Positions 1-13,260 of a stretch of 60,000 nt of DNA are shown piece after piece. Location: the NCBI GenBank assembly GCA_914767715.1, contig OU612074.1, positions 20,882,062 through 20,942,061 of the forward strand, read 5' to 3'. This DNA comes from Membranipora membranacea (lineage: Eukaryota; Bryozoa; Gymnolaemata; Cheilostomatida; Membraniporidae). The notes under the pieces were generated by a model that saw only the letters and a list, made by a program, of their open reading frames with translations, was not told the DNA's origin and made no database searches. Each line of letters begins with the position of its first letter. Positions within the stretch are counted from its first letter, which is position 1. The position numbers and the translations under genes are program-made.

Positions 1-162
1 TGAAATTTGACAATTTGACAATATTTTTGCGCCATTTGGCTCGATTCTCATCCCAATCCGATTTGGAAGCGTCATATTGCATTATACTAACTGAATAATC
101 AAGCTATTGCAGCATTGCATCTACCAACATTGTAGCTTTCTAGCAAATCTCTATTTTTGCAG

Positions 163-3100
163 GGTCCGATTGTTGTGAGCCAAAAGAACTTCAAGCTCTG
201 CTTTCTCCATTATAAGTTTGATAAGGCCGATGAAGCGGTCACTGTCTATGTGGGATGGAGGAACAGAGCTATGAATGGTGATATCGTAGCTCTTCATCTA
301 TTAGACCGATCTCTCTATAAAGTTTCTGAGAAAAGTCTCAAAGAATATCTGAGTGAAAAAGGATTCACATTGGAACTACCGACACACCACACAGGGCCGA
401 AGGCTGACGCTGGTAGGTTATTTGTAAACTTCTTTGTTGAGAAATCAGTGATTGTTTTGGCTTTGGTGTGACGCTTAGATTCAACCCTGCTGCAATGATC
501 AGCTACAAGCAAGTGCATAATTTTGAGATTTATATAGCCAATGTGTTGGCCAATAAGATATATCCCTCTCTATATGAATGTTGCTGAACCTGAAGGCCAA
601 TATGTGGGGTTTGATTGATTTTCTTTAACTTTTACCACTGCATTAGTTTCCTCATCTCACTCATATATCATGTTGAAGGTCTAGAGGCAATAAAACAGAG
701 ATTCTTGTCATTTTCATTTATCATAAACCTGAATTATTGCAGGTGCTAAGGGGAAGAAGAAAAAGAGCGGGCCGCCCCCTCATATGTGTTATCTGAGACT
801 CGGTGAACTGAGGCAATCAAATGTATATTCTAAGTTAATGAGGATTCTAAGAGAAGATTACCCAACGCTGACAAGTGATCAAGGTCTGCCTGACAAGTTT
901 CTACAACCAGTCGGAGCGGTGAGACAAATAAATATTAACATATCTTGTCACATTCAAATTCATAAAAATTAAATTGTCACTATGGCAAAGAAAATAATAT
1001 GATGTTGTACTGTTGATATTAATCGTTTGCTTTTTTAGATACCAAAACTGATTTGCTTAGCTGCCCTGCCAAAATCAAAGCTTGCTCAGATTGAAAAGAA
1101 TCCCCCATTGAATGAAAAGATAAGAGATCTTTCTTGAAAAAAATGAAGACTTGTGACTCTGAGTCATAGTTAGGTGCCCTATTGCATCATCTACAAGGGA
1201 AATTTTCCAGTAAAGAGTAGATAAGAGATACTGATATTGATCGATAAGATTGCTGTAAACCAATTGTCTATCAATATTTATTGATTTGTGACTAGCAATA
1301 CAAAGGATGTATAACGCCTATCGAGAATTCCCCAGGGGGATATTTTTACAATGGATGTGATAAGAATATAATATCTTTATGATATTACCTGATATGGAGA
1401 GTTCCACAAGTGATCTTTAAATTTGATGCGGTGCTCTCATCATATAAATCATGATATGCATTGATCAGTTTCCATTACGTCAAAGTTTAATATAATCTTA
1501 TTGGTAATTTGTATTCTTTCATTATGTTCTTTTCCTCAAGAACTGGGATGATAACTCCAGGTTTTTGTTCTGAATTTTGATACAATATAATAGACCAAAC
1601 AAAACAACTTAACCACATGTTCGGCACAGGAAACAGCGATTTGCAATACCTTTTTGTTGAGTGAGAAACTAGAAAAAATTCATTAAAGGAGCATACAGAA
1701 AAGAGAAACAGGCGCCCAGTTTCAATGTTTTGTTGAGCTTCCAACCTCATACAGCATGATCTAATAACCTAGTATTTCTTTTGATCTCTCCTCACATTTG
1801 TCTACAACTTTGTCCGCTTTATTTTGGTCACTAGGTGGTCGGAATAATCGAAGAGATACACGACCGGCGGGCTTACGGACGCATCGAGGAAATACCAGAT
1901 AACACTGCGTTTGTTCAGTTACTCCCGTTTGATCGAAGAGTACCTAAAATAAACATTCACATATCCTCACCGCTGCTTCAAGGTAAGGATCTGATGGAAG
2001 AAAAGCCATAAGTCCATCAAATAGCAGGGGAAATAATATTCACATAGAACCAATTATAAGAGCATTTCGTGAGCAGTCTGTTGACCAGCTGCAACTCCAA
2101 CGATGAGTATTGGATGGTAATAATGGTCTTAAAAGGCTCTTTGACCCGCAGTATGATAGGTTCATACAGCTATGAACATTACATGACTCTGGCCTCCTGG
2201 TCAGTGATGGAAAACTGAGCTTAAAACAGCCAGGTCTTAAAGACATATAAAGCTTATTTAGGTCCTTAGGCTGTCTGACCTGTCATGTGACATGGGAGGG
2301 GCTCTTGCTCTTTGTTCTAACACAGTTCTGGTATTATTGTCTTCAGATTATTTTCTAATTTAATTTCAATTTTTTGGATAGGTTGATTTAGAACTTTACA
2401 GTAATCATTGATCAAATTTGTCTGTTTTGTTTATTGAGTTGATCCCCTGCAGGGATACATCGAAAGGATAGAAATTTCTGCCTATGGTTAGGACATGTAC
2501 TCACATAACTTTGAATGCAATGCTGACTGTTATTCTGGCAGGATTTTTTGACGATCCTGATCAGTTTGCCGACAATGTGTACATCGCCAGAATTACAGAA
2601 TGGAAAGAGAGATCTGTAAATTTTGCAGCTAAAGGGTAAGATAACTAATATGGTTTGATCGTGTATGGCAGGCTAATATAGCCTGTCCACCTTCCCTCAG
2701 AAGTTTAATATTTAAGATGGCCAAATATCTGAATCTCTATAGCAGTGCAAATAATATTAAAATTTAATTGTCATGCTGAGGCAAGTATTGTAACGATGGT
2801 GTATATTTTCTTTAATAATCTTACATTATAACTTTAGGAAACTGGTAGAATATGTTGGTGAGAGGACAGACATCGAGACTATGACTACAATCAACTTAGT
2901 ACAGAAGGGAATCGATTATGATGATGAATATGGAGAGGTATGATAGAGTCCTGTCCTTTCTTATAGTTGTCACCTTAAAACCTGGTTTAGAGCTATAAAG
3001 TTGGAGTGGTAACTAAAATGGTCATGGTGCAACAGGGTAAGGCCAGCCCTTCCATGAATTTGATGATTTGTGATTTACATTTTGCAACTAAGCAACACAG

Positions 3101-6100
3101 ATTTGGAAGATCCGATCATTAATCATAGTTAATGATTCTCACCTAAAATCAGACCTATATATGTTAGTTGTCTCCTCTTTGATCAGGTGTAAATAACTCT
3201 GTGGACAACATCATTACACATAAAAAATGAATTGTAGTTCAGATCTAACACAAACTGAGGTGCTTTCTAGCTTTCAGATGTTGAGCAGTATGAGCAGATG
3301 TGGACAATCCCTGATAGTGAATACACAAAGAGGAGAGATTTCACAGAGGAGTGTGTGTTTACTGTGGATCCAGCCAGTGCTGTAGATCTAGACGATGCTC
3401 TCTCTTGTAAACAGATATCAGAAGGTAAAGTCTAGATACAGACTTACCTATGTGCCCGGAATTTTCTTGTGTAGAAGAGGGGAGAAATTTTCTGGCTTCC
3501 AATAAGATGGAACTGGATCTTCTAGTCTTTTGGTTGTTAAATTGTAGAACATCAAGCTGAAATCATAAGAAACGACTGCCAGTTTGATGTTCTTGGTATC
3601 ATTTGCTCTAAGACCTAAAAAATCTGATGATTATTTAATCTGGATGAATACTAAACTTTTTGAATTAGGCACAACAATGCCTATATCATCAGGTGTTCCA
3701 AGGTAACACCCACAAATAAAAACAAACAATATAATCGAATTATAATTTAATAATTTAAATCAACACTAGAGTGCTTTTGGTTTACAGATGAGTATGAGGT
3801 CTCTGTTCACATAGTAGACGCTGCATACTTCGTCAACGAAGGAAGTGACATTGATGAATGTGCAAAGAACAGAGCCACAACAATCTACAAGACACAGAAT
3901 ACAGCTTACCCGATGTTACCTAAAAGTCTGAGTAAAGAACGATGCAGGTAAAAGGCTTATCTTATCCCTTATTTCAGATATTTTACTGAGACTGATCATT
4001 ATTTTTGAGAAATGACGCTAAAATTTTTAATCTGTTAACATACATAGGGTAAAGTGGGTCACTCAATAAACAACGACTTCAAAGCCATAATAGTATTTTT
4101 TTTACTGAAGTGACATGCTACTTTTAGCGCACCAGTCAGTATCATAATGTTTTATTAGGGACATGCCAAAAGATCTTTCTAAGAATAAGCATAACACATT
4201 TTACATTATCTTACAGCCTCAACCCTTATCAGTCTAGACTAACAGTGAGTTTAGTCTGGCGTATGGACGGACAAGGAAACATCAAACCAGGGTCAGAATG
4301 GATAGGCAGAGGAATTGTTAAACCGTGTGTGAGATTGAGTTATCACCAAGCTCAAGTAAGTACACTCTGTGTACGCCCTTCTACGTCACATACAATTCTT
4401 GCAGGAGCTTTGCTACTTTTGCATTTTGTTGTGGAGTTGTCCTTCTACATTAATGAGCCGAAGTGTCTTTTTAATTTTCTTACTTTACTACCAACATAAA
4501 TTATACAAGATCTTGCACTGATGACGTTGCTACTAAAAGAGTGACTACCTTCTAATTTGAATTTTGGCAATTTTTATATTTGTCAGGATTTGATGGATAG
4601 AGCAGAATCAAAATGGGACTTGAAGGATACTCCTCAGATTCTGGAAGGTTTCTCACTGAATGATGTCAAGACACGAGTGATCATCCTGAATAAGGTTAGC
4701 AGTCTGAATTAAAGTATCACATTGATCCTAACTTGAGGAACTTGTAGATTTTCAAAATGTGGTCTGCATCATTTTTTCGATTAAGCAGCTGATGGCTTTA
4801 CTGAGTCTCAAAGTCACTTTTCCGCGCCACATGTTGCATGTCAGATTGATTTTTCTCACCACAGATAGCAAAGCAGCTGAGACAACGGAGAGTAGAGGCA
4901 GGCATGCTGCAGTTTGGTAATAAAGAGTTTCACTTTGAGAAGGATGATTCTGGTAGCCCTACAGACATATTAACTCGTCAAGATGCAAGCGAGAGCCAAC
5001 AGTAAGTTAAATAACACGATTATCTAAAGTTAGTGTGAATCCTCAAACAACCAGTCTGAAAATTTTGGGTTTGTTGGCCTCCTCCTTACATCCTTTCACA
5101 GCAGGTTTGAAATGTTTTGCACAGTATGCTTATCTTACTTGACATCGTCAAGATAGGAAAATAACTAAATTGGAGTTTGGCTCTGCTAAACTTTTTACTG
5201 GAATAAAATCAGTCCTTTCTTTTTGCTCATTGGGTCTGTTCAAGGTCTTCTCTGCCAAACCTTACATCAAAGCACAAAAAACTAAACACCAAATGTCATG
5301 CACCAGTGGCCAAACGCTATACGCCAAACACCAAGCATTTAACGCCAAACACCAAGCATTTAAAGCCAAACGTCAAACAAGCATCAACCATATTGAACAA
5401 TGTTGTTCTCTCTTCTCATTATAAGGATGGTGGAAGAATTTATGGCGATCACAAACGTTGCAGTCGCTAGAAAGATATACAAAGAGCTCCCAACACAAGC
5501 ACTGCTCAAACGTCAGCCAGTTCCAGGGTCAGACCGGCTCAATGATTTGGAGAGCCAGGCCAGAAGTATTGGCCTTGACATTGATGTCTCAAATGTACAA
5601 TCGATCCAGGTAATTTAATAAAATAGAGGCCAAATTTTCCATCTGAATGCCTGTTGTACTTTATCGGGATGTGATCATGTCCATATTGCAATGAAGGGCA
5701 AACTTAAATTACACCGTACCTTTCGACTGATTGATATTTGGCTCGACGAGCAGTAATGATTGAATCAATGTCTGACAAATTTTTAACTTGTCCTCCTTGT
5801 TAACCAATCTGGTGAGTGCAGAAAGTAGAAATGCAAGAAGTTTTTGTATCTGTTCTTTAATGTGTAAGCCAAAACTCACTTCAGCTTTCAGGAAAACTTT
5901 CAAAAAGATGAATTTGTTACACATTGTGTTACGTTATGATTGCAGAGATCATTGGACGGATATAAAGAGGCGTCTGTAGATGAGGAGTCAGAAGGGAGAT
6001 ACCTAGTGGTGACTAAGATGTGTCAGAGGAAACTGATGCAGAAAGCTGAATACTTCTGTGCCGGAATGTATGATGACCCGGAGATGTATCGTCACTTTGC

Positions 6101-8187
6101 ACTCAATGCTCCGGTCTATACACACTTTACATCACCTCTGAGGAAATATGCTGACCTGACTGTGCACAGACAACTCCTGGCAGCACTAGGTTGGTGTTCG
6201 TCAACAAAATTGACACAATCTAATACTAGACATGCCTATACAATAAATAGTATCGGATAATTTGGTTGCAATATTATTAGAAGTGACATGTGTTTTTCTC
6301 CCGCTATTACAAATGATTCTATTAAACCAATGATTATTATCTATCAGATGTCGATGTCTATCTATCCAAGCAATCAACAGAGACAATTACAGCTCCAGGT
6401 GTAAGTTAACACCCCTTGATGTGAAAAAAACTCAGAATTCTAAATATAAATGTTCATGTTGTCCAGCGCCTGGTTACTTCGTTTATGAGATTGTTTTTGT
6501 CAATATTAGGTTGTTCCAGGGATAATCTTGGAGATACAGAGGCAACACAGAGCTTAGCTAAGGAACTTGGTATCAAGGAGGCCACTGCCAATCATATTGA
6601 GAAAGATGGCGAAGAAATGTCCATCGCAGCATGGCTTACGGTAAATCAGTATTGACAATCATTCTTAAAAACCTATAATAAAACAATTTTTGTGCCTAGA
6701 ATTAAATCTTTCAGTTTGTCTTATTCAATGACACTACGGATGTTTGCATTTAATTTGGCGACAAACAAGTTGGTAATAAAGCTGGATACAATGCTTGTTA
6801 GGTTGCTGTCCCATCATTGACATCTTCAAAGCTGAACAAACTAATACTACAGGCTAGACTACAGATGATTAGAAGAAATGTTTACAATCCAGCATACTGA
6901 TACACCAGTTTAGGATTATAGGTATTATACACACATGGCCTGTGTGCATACATTTTAAGATTGAGATAAATTGTGTATAAGAGTTGTGTGTCCTGTGTGT
7001 ATTGTTTGTGAACATTCTTGGGAATTCCTAGTGGGTTGGCCAACTGGAAAATGTCAGCAAATGACGTCATGTGAGCTAATATGGGAAAAGACGAGACTGG
7101 AAACTGAATGGAATAATGACAACAAACTTATGGCCGATCCAGATAGTGTCTTGCAAATCGCCCTATCAATCATAATGTGTCAAACATCGATCATCTAAAC
7201 CAACAAATTATGCAATGTCAGACATTAAGGATTGTGTTAATACTAATTAGGGACCATTGGTGAGTTACATAACCTAACTGAACTGAATAATACAGCGAGA
7301 GAGGGCATACACGTTTTACAGTAGTGGTAAGTTTACAGACATGGTTAATTACTTGGTTATCTTTGCTTGGCTATAATTACTTTGTTATCTTTGTAGAACT
7401 GCGGACCTCAGACAGAGAAGGCTGTCATATCAGCAGTACACGACAGGAGTGTGGAGGTCATCTTCCTGAGATTTGGATATCCATATAAAGCCGGCATCGA
7501 TGTAAGTATTAATTTATTTGAATTGATTGATTGATTTCGTTTGAAATAAATTGAGCAGGAAGTCACACTTTTACATGATAGCAACCTGTCTCAATCCTAA
7601 GTATCTGAAACACAATATGGAAGTATGAGTGATGATGAATCCTTTTATACCTAATTTTACCTACTTATATCATTTCATACACTTGAATTTTATTTGTAAG
7701 CTTGCACATTCAAAAAGAGGCATTAAAACTATATCACACTAATATCAGTAGTCGTGTCCTCACGACGATAGAGGAGAAAACTGCTGATAGTTTTCTTGTT
7801 GTGTAGCCAATTTCGGATAATGCTGTCATTTTGCTTAATTGACTTAGCTGAGCAAGCTACATATGTGAAGATATTTGATCTATGTTTAGTTTAAAAGTTT
7901 TTAATGCTCTCACATATTCAATGGTTCAAAGCTAGGCTGGCCAGAATTGTTGTTATGCATTGCTCCTAAGTTGTTTAAAGTCAGCCACAATTTTTTTTTC
8001 TACACAGATCAATTTATTTATGTTAAAGGTTAAGAGGCTTGAATTGACAAAGGAATTGGAGTATGATGACACCTCAGAGTCACCAGCCTTGACCCTGCAG
8101 TGGCCAGGGGGCGTATCACAGACATTGAGGGCGTTAGATCTGGTAGACTGTGAACTGAAAGCAACTGATGATCTACGCTGCTTCCAT
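163..8187 (+). CDS. DIS3L2: DIS3L2-like 3'-5' exoribonuclease, 3' portion (5' end outside window)
   Basis: RNase II/RNB-family exonuclease; DIS3L2 degrades 3'-uridylated RNAs in the cytoplasm independently of the exosome. Sixteen exons fit one frame with GT-AG borders and matching phases: 163-412, 743-918, 1835-1982, 2542-2635, 2838-2937, 3271-3424, 3788-3947, 4217-4355, 4587-4694, 4865-5001, 5426-5609, 5946-6189, 6348-6398, 6510-6640, 7397-7501, 8008-8187 (about 787 codons; human DIS3L2 is about 885 aa). Exons 1-4 are cold-shock/OB-like ([15 protein letters not shown]). Exon 6 has TKRRDF and the RNB metal-binding block [13 protein letters not shown], aspartates intact. Exon 11 has [13 protein letters not shown]; exon 12 has [16 protein letters not shown]. 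Exons 15-16 resemble the S1-like end. Exon 16 may instead begin at 8029. The last codons are uncertain: either read-through to a stop at 8236-8238 or a further unrecognised exon. Orthology to DIS3L2 rather than DIS3L is inferred from motif similarity. Confidence 0.9.
5270..5385. repeat. Minisatellite in DIS3L2 intron 10
   Basis: A degenerate tandem repeat built on CGCCAAACACCAAGCATTTA, with about four to five partial units, lying just before exon 11. It opens short frames on the plus strand that have no other support as coding. Confidence 0.75.
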
Positions 8188-9059
8188 GTGAGTGATGAAA
8201 GTTATCAAACTGTTATGGATCTTACTGGACAATTGTGAAACCTTGTTTTTCTGACACCATATAAAACAGGATATTTTTGGTTAAATTAATCACAAAGTCT
8301 GTATAAGTATGGTAGTAACGCAGCAAGCTTTTGTTACTTGAAACTACGATCTCACACAGAATGTTTATCGTCAACAATCAGCTTCATGCGACCACCAGAA
8401 CTTTCCAAAAATCATTGATTGAGAGGTTTGACAATTTGATCAGCTGGGCCCGGAAGAATCAGAATATGGAAATACAGAATAATCATACCTAGCAAACAAG
8501 CTTAGACTAAAGTGTCCATGACTGATATATTGCAACGTTGTCCTGGCTTTGCTCCTGTCACTTATAATGATGTCTTTGTTTTGCCAGGTGAACCTAAAAA
8601 AGCCGTTTCCATGAACTCCAGAAAGTAATACAAACTGAGCAGACCAAACCAAACTCGGAACTTGTATTTACATCCTTGTGCCATACATATACGACCCACA
8701 ATCATTCTATATCTTCTTGTGTCATATTACTGGCTTACTCTATACCCTGTGATAGAACTCCAATTTGTGCCAAATAGAATCACTATATTTTTGTAGGCCA
8801 CTTACTACGATTTACAAATTATAATGTTTTTGATGTTACTTCAACTACTACTTTTCCTTATATATAATTACATCAATCCTGTCTTTTCACCATTAACTGG
8901 TGTTAGTGGTGGTGGTCCATCCGGCCAATATGGCAGAGCAATTGTTACTGCTTCTATTTTTGTTATCCTATATGCTTACACCGTGATGAAATATAATTAC
9001 ACACGCTCAAAGTGGTTTTCTTCCTGTTACAACAACGATTCTTATCACTGCCCTTTAGG

Positions 9060-10230
9060 TCATAATGTTGTAAAGAGTTTTCCTCATGTGACATGTACTT
9101 TAACAGTTGTATTGTTGTCAACATTAAAAGAGCTCCTTGACTATTCATAACAAAGATACTGTGCTAATATCCCTAGACATTGCTCATACTGTTATATTAT
9201 TTGGTCTACTGGATCAATATTTATTGCACAAAATTACAAGGGCTTCTTGTCCAATAGCAACAATTAATTTCAACATTGAACATGTCATGATTCAAAAACA
9301 CTTTTTCCTGGATTGACAACTATTTTGGTAATTCATTTCATTAAACGTGCGCTCGTGATGTAAAGGCAAATGGCACAATGTGCGCCAAGATAATGCGTAA
9401 TTAAATCGAGTGCACCAATAGTTAGCAACCGAGTATATCTAAAGAAATGTTAACATTATATTATATATACATCTTTTTATTAAGATCGAAACTCAAATTA
9501 ATTGACCGAAACATTAGCCAAAGATATGCTATTCATTATAATCGGGTCTGCTAGCCAATCGGCTTCTCTCAAAAGCTATACATTTTAGCAAATTTCCGAA
9601 CACTTGCGTGCCAATTCTGACTTTTGTGCATAATTTTCTAGCAGTACCATTTTGTCTATCAGTTCCAGGACAAACCTATGACGGTGTAAAGGACATACTT
9701 CCTATTGAGTACATTGTGTACTTAGTACTCATCGTGATTATATGGCCTTCCTTTTTTACGCTCATGATGATAATTTCACAGCGTAAGGATATCCTTACCC
9801 TGTGATAATTTACTTTCCCCCCCCCCCCCCCTTGCAACCAGACAGTACATGTAAGCGATTTTTATGTTCATAATTTTAATCTGTTACCCGGTACAAATAA
9901 CTTGGATAACTTCATAAAGTACATGAGTTTTCCTCGTGTGACATGTAGTTTTACTGTTGTACTGCCCACACTGAAAGAGCTTGTTGATTATTCACGGCAA
10001 AAATACTGAGCTAACAACCCTTGTCAGTGCTCATCCAGCTACTGTCATATACTTCCGTCCCCAGGATAAAAAAATTGCAGCATATTCCAGTGTCTGACTT
10101 TCTGAATCTTGTTGCAAATATTCATTTCTTCATTGTACCTATCATGATTCTGGATCCTGGATTGACTGATATATTCCTAATTAATCTCATTGAGAATGTT
10201 CACAGTGTTTCACAGACATATGACACACCT
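9060..10230 (+). repeat. Internal tandem duplication in R-a with coding-like block
   Basis: Two units, about 9070-9330 and about 9915-10195, align to each other. Each contains a short frame with matching peptide character: SFPHVTCTLTVVL then TLKELLDYS in the first, SFPRVTCSFTVVL then TLKELVDYS in the second. Several differences between them are synonymous and one length difference is a multiple of three. The frame that ends the first unit (8824-9150) is hydrophobic and could be a membrane-protein remnant. Family not recognised. Confidence 0.5.
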
Positions 10231-10334
10231 ATATCACATACAACAATAGTTAGGAAGCAAATTTCTTCCAAAGCAAATGTACAAATCCGTCCGTTTCCTG
10301 ATCAAAACTCAATCAATGAATCAAAAGTATTACT

Positions 10335-10920
10335 CAAAACATATCATTAATGCAATTTGGTCTTTGGTGTAGAATGTTACATCGTCTGCATATTTAATGT
10401 GTTCAAAGCCCGGTACTGCAAGGTCATTTGAATAGATGAGCCACAGTATTGGCCCCAGCTTAGTACCTTGGGGTGCTCCGACATTACTCTCCGTGTAGCT
10501 AGATTTCTGGTCACCATATTTGACACACTGTGCCCTGTCTTTGAGGAAGCTGGATACCAGAGCTGTTATGTTAGTGTTGAATTGATATTTGTGCATCTTG
10601 TCTATGAGGATAGCTGGCTGTAACCTGTCAAAGGCCGAGTGCAGCACTTTGAATGAATTTAGAGTCGGGGTTGTCTAGTTCAGATGTGTAATCATCTAAA
10701 AGTTTTATCAATGCATCCACTGTGCCTATATTAGGCTGGTACGCGAACTGCGAGGGCTCTATGATCTCCTCTAATTTACTTCTCATTTTTCCAATAATAG
10801 CGGCTTCGCACACCTTACCAAGATGGAAAAGAAGTGATACTGGCCTATAGTCCTTGAACTTAATAGGGCAGGATACTTTTGGTAGGGGGCGAATCTGAGA
10901 TCGTTTCCATTTCATTGCAA
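10335..10920 (-). mobile_element. Broken non-LTR retrotransposon, reverse transcriptase fragment
   Basis: On the minus strand two overlapping frames (10915-10628, then 10647-10330) together span the middle of an RT domain. Visible motifs are IRPLPK and FKDYRPVSLL upstream, AFDRLQP (motif A, catalytic Asp), GAPQGTKLGPILW (motif B) and KYADDVTFYT (motif C, the YADD box). A frameshift near 10640 falls just before motif A, and there is no endonuclease or 3' end. The type resembles Jockey/CR1-like LINEs. The matching place in R-b (about 15260) lacks the RT while flanks such as CTTAGCAATAA are shared, so this is a 5'- and 3'-truncated insertion into R-a. Inactive. Confidence 0.88.
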
Positions 10921-13260
10921 ATTATACAGTCTTAGCAATAACAAGTGAACTATGGTAAAATTGTCCAATAATTGTTATTATAACTATATTTTGCAGTGAG
11001 GTACCATATTCCTATGACTTGCAGGTATTGACATAAGGGGCACATCATATAGTTTGGCAGTTTCGATTACCTACAAATATCAAGTAAATCTATTTTTATT
11101 TCGAGATTTATCCCTGTTTCAATATTTAAAAGGAAACCATGGCAACGCGTGATAATAACTTCCTCTAAAGTTTCACTTTATCACAGGAACTCATGTGAGT
11201 GTGTGCAATTATTTACGCAAGTTTTACCGACATTAAACTTGAGTCAAGGCGACTAAAATATCTGATAATTATAGGTTATGAGCACTTTGAGGTAAACATT
11301 AAAAAGTCCCTAATCATTACTTCTTTCACAGAAAGTGTGTTATGAAAGAGGAACTTGTCTACATAATGATGGCTATCTCTTATTACTCTCTGATTACTGT
11401 TGTCTGAGGCAGCCTTTCTTAGCCTTTTTTCGATATTACCCAGTAATATACCCGTTAATAGGGATGGGGAGGGGGATTTGCGGTTAGGTCAGATTGAATG
11501 TGCAACTTCAGCATGATAATACACAAGAGACGGCTAGCTTTTAGTGGACGAATCCGACGATATTCATGATTTGAATATTGTAACATGAGACTTATTGACA
11601 ATGTTAATGCACTTTTTGTTATTGTCTGAACGGACTGCTAAAAATTCCATTTCCAGTTGGTGCAGGACATGGAGCGGTCTTACTAGAAGTATTCAAGGGC
11701 TTCAGGCAGTTTTCATTGATCAATAGGTGAACAAACGTTAGAGAAATACCGATTTAAATCAAACAATTATTCAGGGAGGAGTTACAATTTACAGATACTA
11801 AGATGCTTAGAGCTGCTCATCAATACAGAGCAGCATCTTGTTTCCTTTTAATCTAACCTATGCCCTGCCATTATAATTACAATGTCTTTCAGCCTCCAAT
11901 AAACTAAATCATTACGCTGCGTAGAGCCAGCACAGCACCATTCACAAAGCTGATGCTGTTTTGGACGACAGATTATTGCAGCAACATCCTCTTAATCAAA
12001 CGTAATATAAAACCGTTGTTTTTTATATTAATATATACAAGCCCTTGCTTCAAATCAAGTATATTGTAAGCAAACAAACTAACATCTTGTATTATTATCA
12101 ATTAAAGAACTTCTCACCATTCAAGTCATACATTGATTGATTATTCAGTGAGTATCTTGAAATGATTAATTTTTTGGTTGGTATCATCTTATTGAACAAA
12201 ACTAAATAAAAATTATGCCAGTGCTGTTCAGCATGATGATGAGGCACATGGTATAATGGCAGACAGAGAGTGAATGCCAAAAGAGGAACTACCTGTGCAT
12301 AAAATCGATCAAATGTATCTACTCACCAAAATAAAACCTCAAATTAATCAACTGAATCCTTTGCTTAAAAACCTATTACTCATGAATTATTCATCCTTTG
12401 ACAACAAGGTCATATTGAGGATAAAAATATCACCACAAGGAAACATATCCTTCCGAAAATATCGCATGCACCATGAGTGCTATTATTGTGTGATGATGTG
12501 CTTGCCATGCTCAGCGTGAGTTAGAGTTACATGGGGATATATGTAGGTGTAGTGCATGAGATTACTGCGCACCGGATCAACGCCTAAGTAGAAAAAGTGG
12601 GAACGTTAGGTTAGAGAATGCCAAGGTCAAAGTTACTTTCCTGGAAGTACCTATGACTTTGTCATTGGCGCTCTCTTCAATCAAAGTCAACAACGGTTGC
12701 TTTCATCAGCTTACTCATCAATGTACAAGATTTCACTTTTTTGTGAATTGATTAATTTTTTCTCTAATCATGTAGACTGACATGCCAAGTAAGAAATAAT
12801 GCCCGCGCTTAATCATTGTGATTTTGAAGAACATGGCGATTTGTGCTCCGGTGAAGTGCATCAGACTGCTGAGGTCAACATTTGATGACGGAGAGGGAAT
12901 ATCATAGAAGGAAATTCATCAGATTGGTTAAGATGCCTTGATTCCAGGACAAAAACTAAAATGACCACCTTAAAACCAGTTTCTCTAACAATTGTAATCT
13001 GCCAGCCATGAGGGATTTTATAAAACATAGCAGTTTCATCTCTCTTTCATCATTCATCAGTTTGTTAGCATCCATCACCTGCCTTGATCACCACAAGATA
13101 AGATCCACCCAGCTTTATTCACCCTCTGATCTGCTTCAATGTGACGCCATCGATATATTCATTCTTGTGACTGTAGTAGAGGAAAAAGATTCGCAGAAGG
13201 TAATGTATACCAGTTTGTGTAGGCCTTAGTTAATAAACTAAATAGCTAGCAGTTATCCAG

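Larger units (their letters stand above)
8380..13260. repeat. Large diverged repeat, copy R-a
   Basis: This stretch aligns in the same order, with indels, to 14400-18030 (R-b). Matching landmarks include TGTCCTGGCTTTGCTCC (8537 and 14521), TTGTAGGCCACTTA (about 8792 and 14784), AAACCATGGCAACSCGTGATAATAAC (split here by S = G/C; about 11134 and 15436), TTATGAAAGAGGAACTTG (11339 and 15646) and GGTTAAGATGCCTTGATTC (12926 and 17161). Parts recur again at 18.5-19.5 kb and 26 kb. No full-length gene is visible. It looks like an old segmental duplication or a very large transposon-derived unit. R-a differs from R-b by holding a reverse-transcriptase fragment and an internal tandem duplication. Confidence 0.7.

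Noticed and set aside
9817-9831. Poly-C runs here, near 17754 and near 50320
   Set aside because: Simple homopolymers with no associated feature; probably slippage products.
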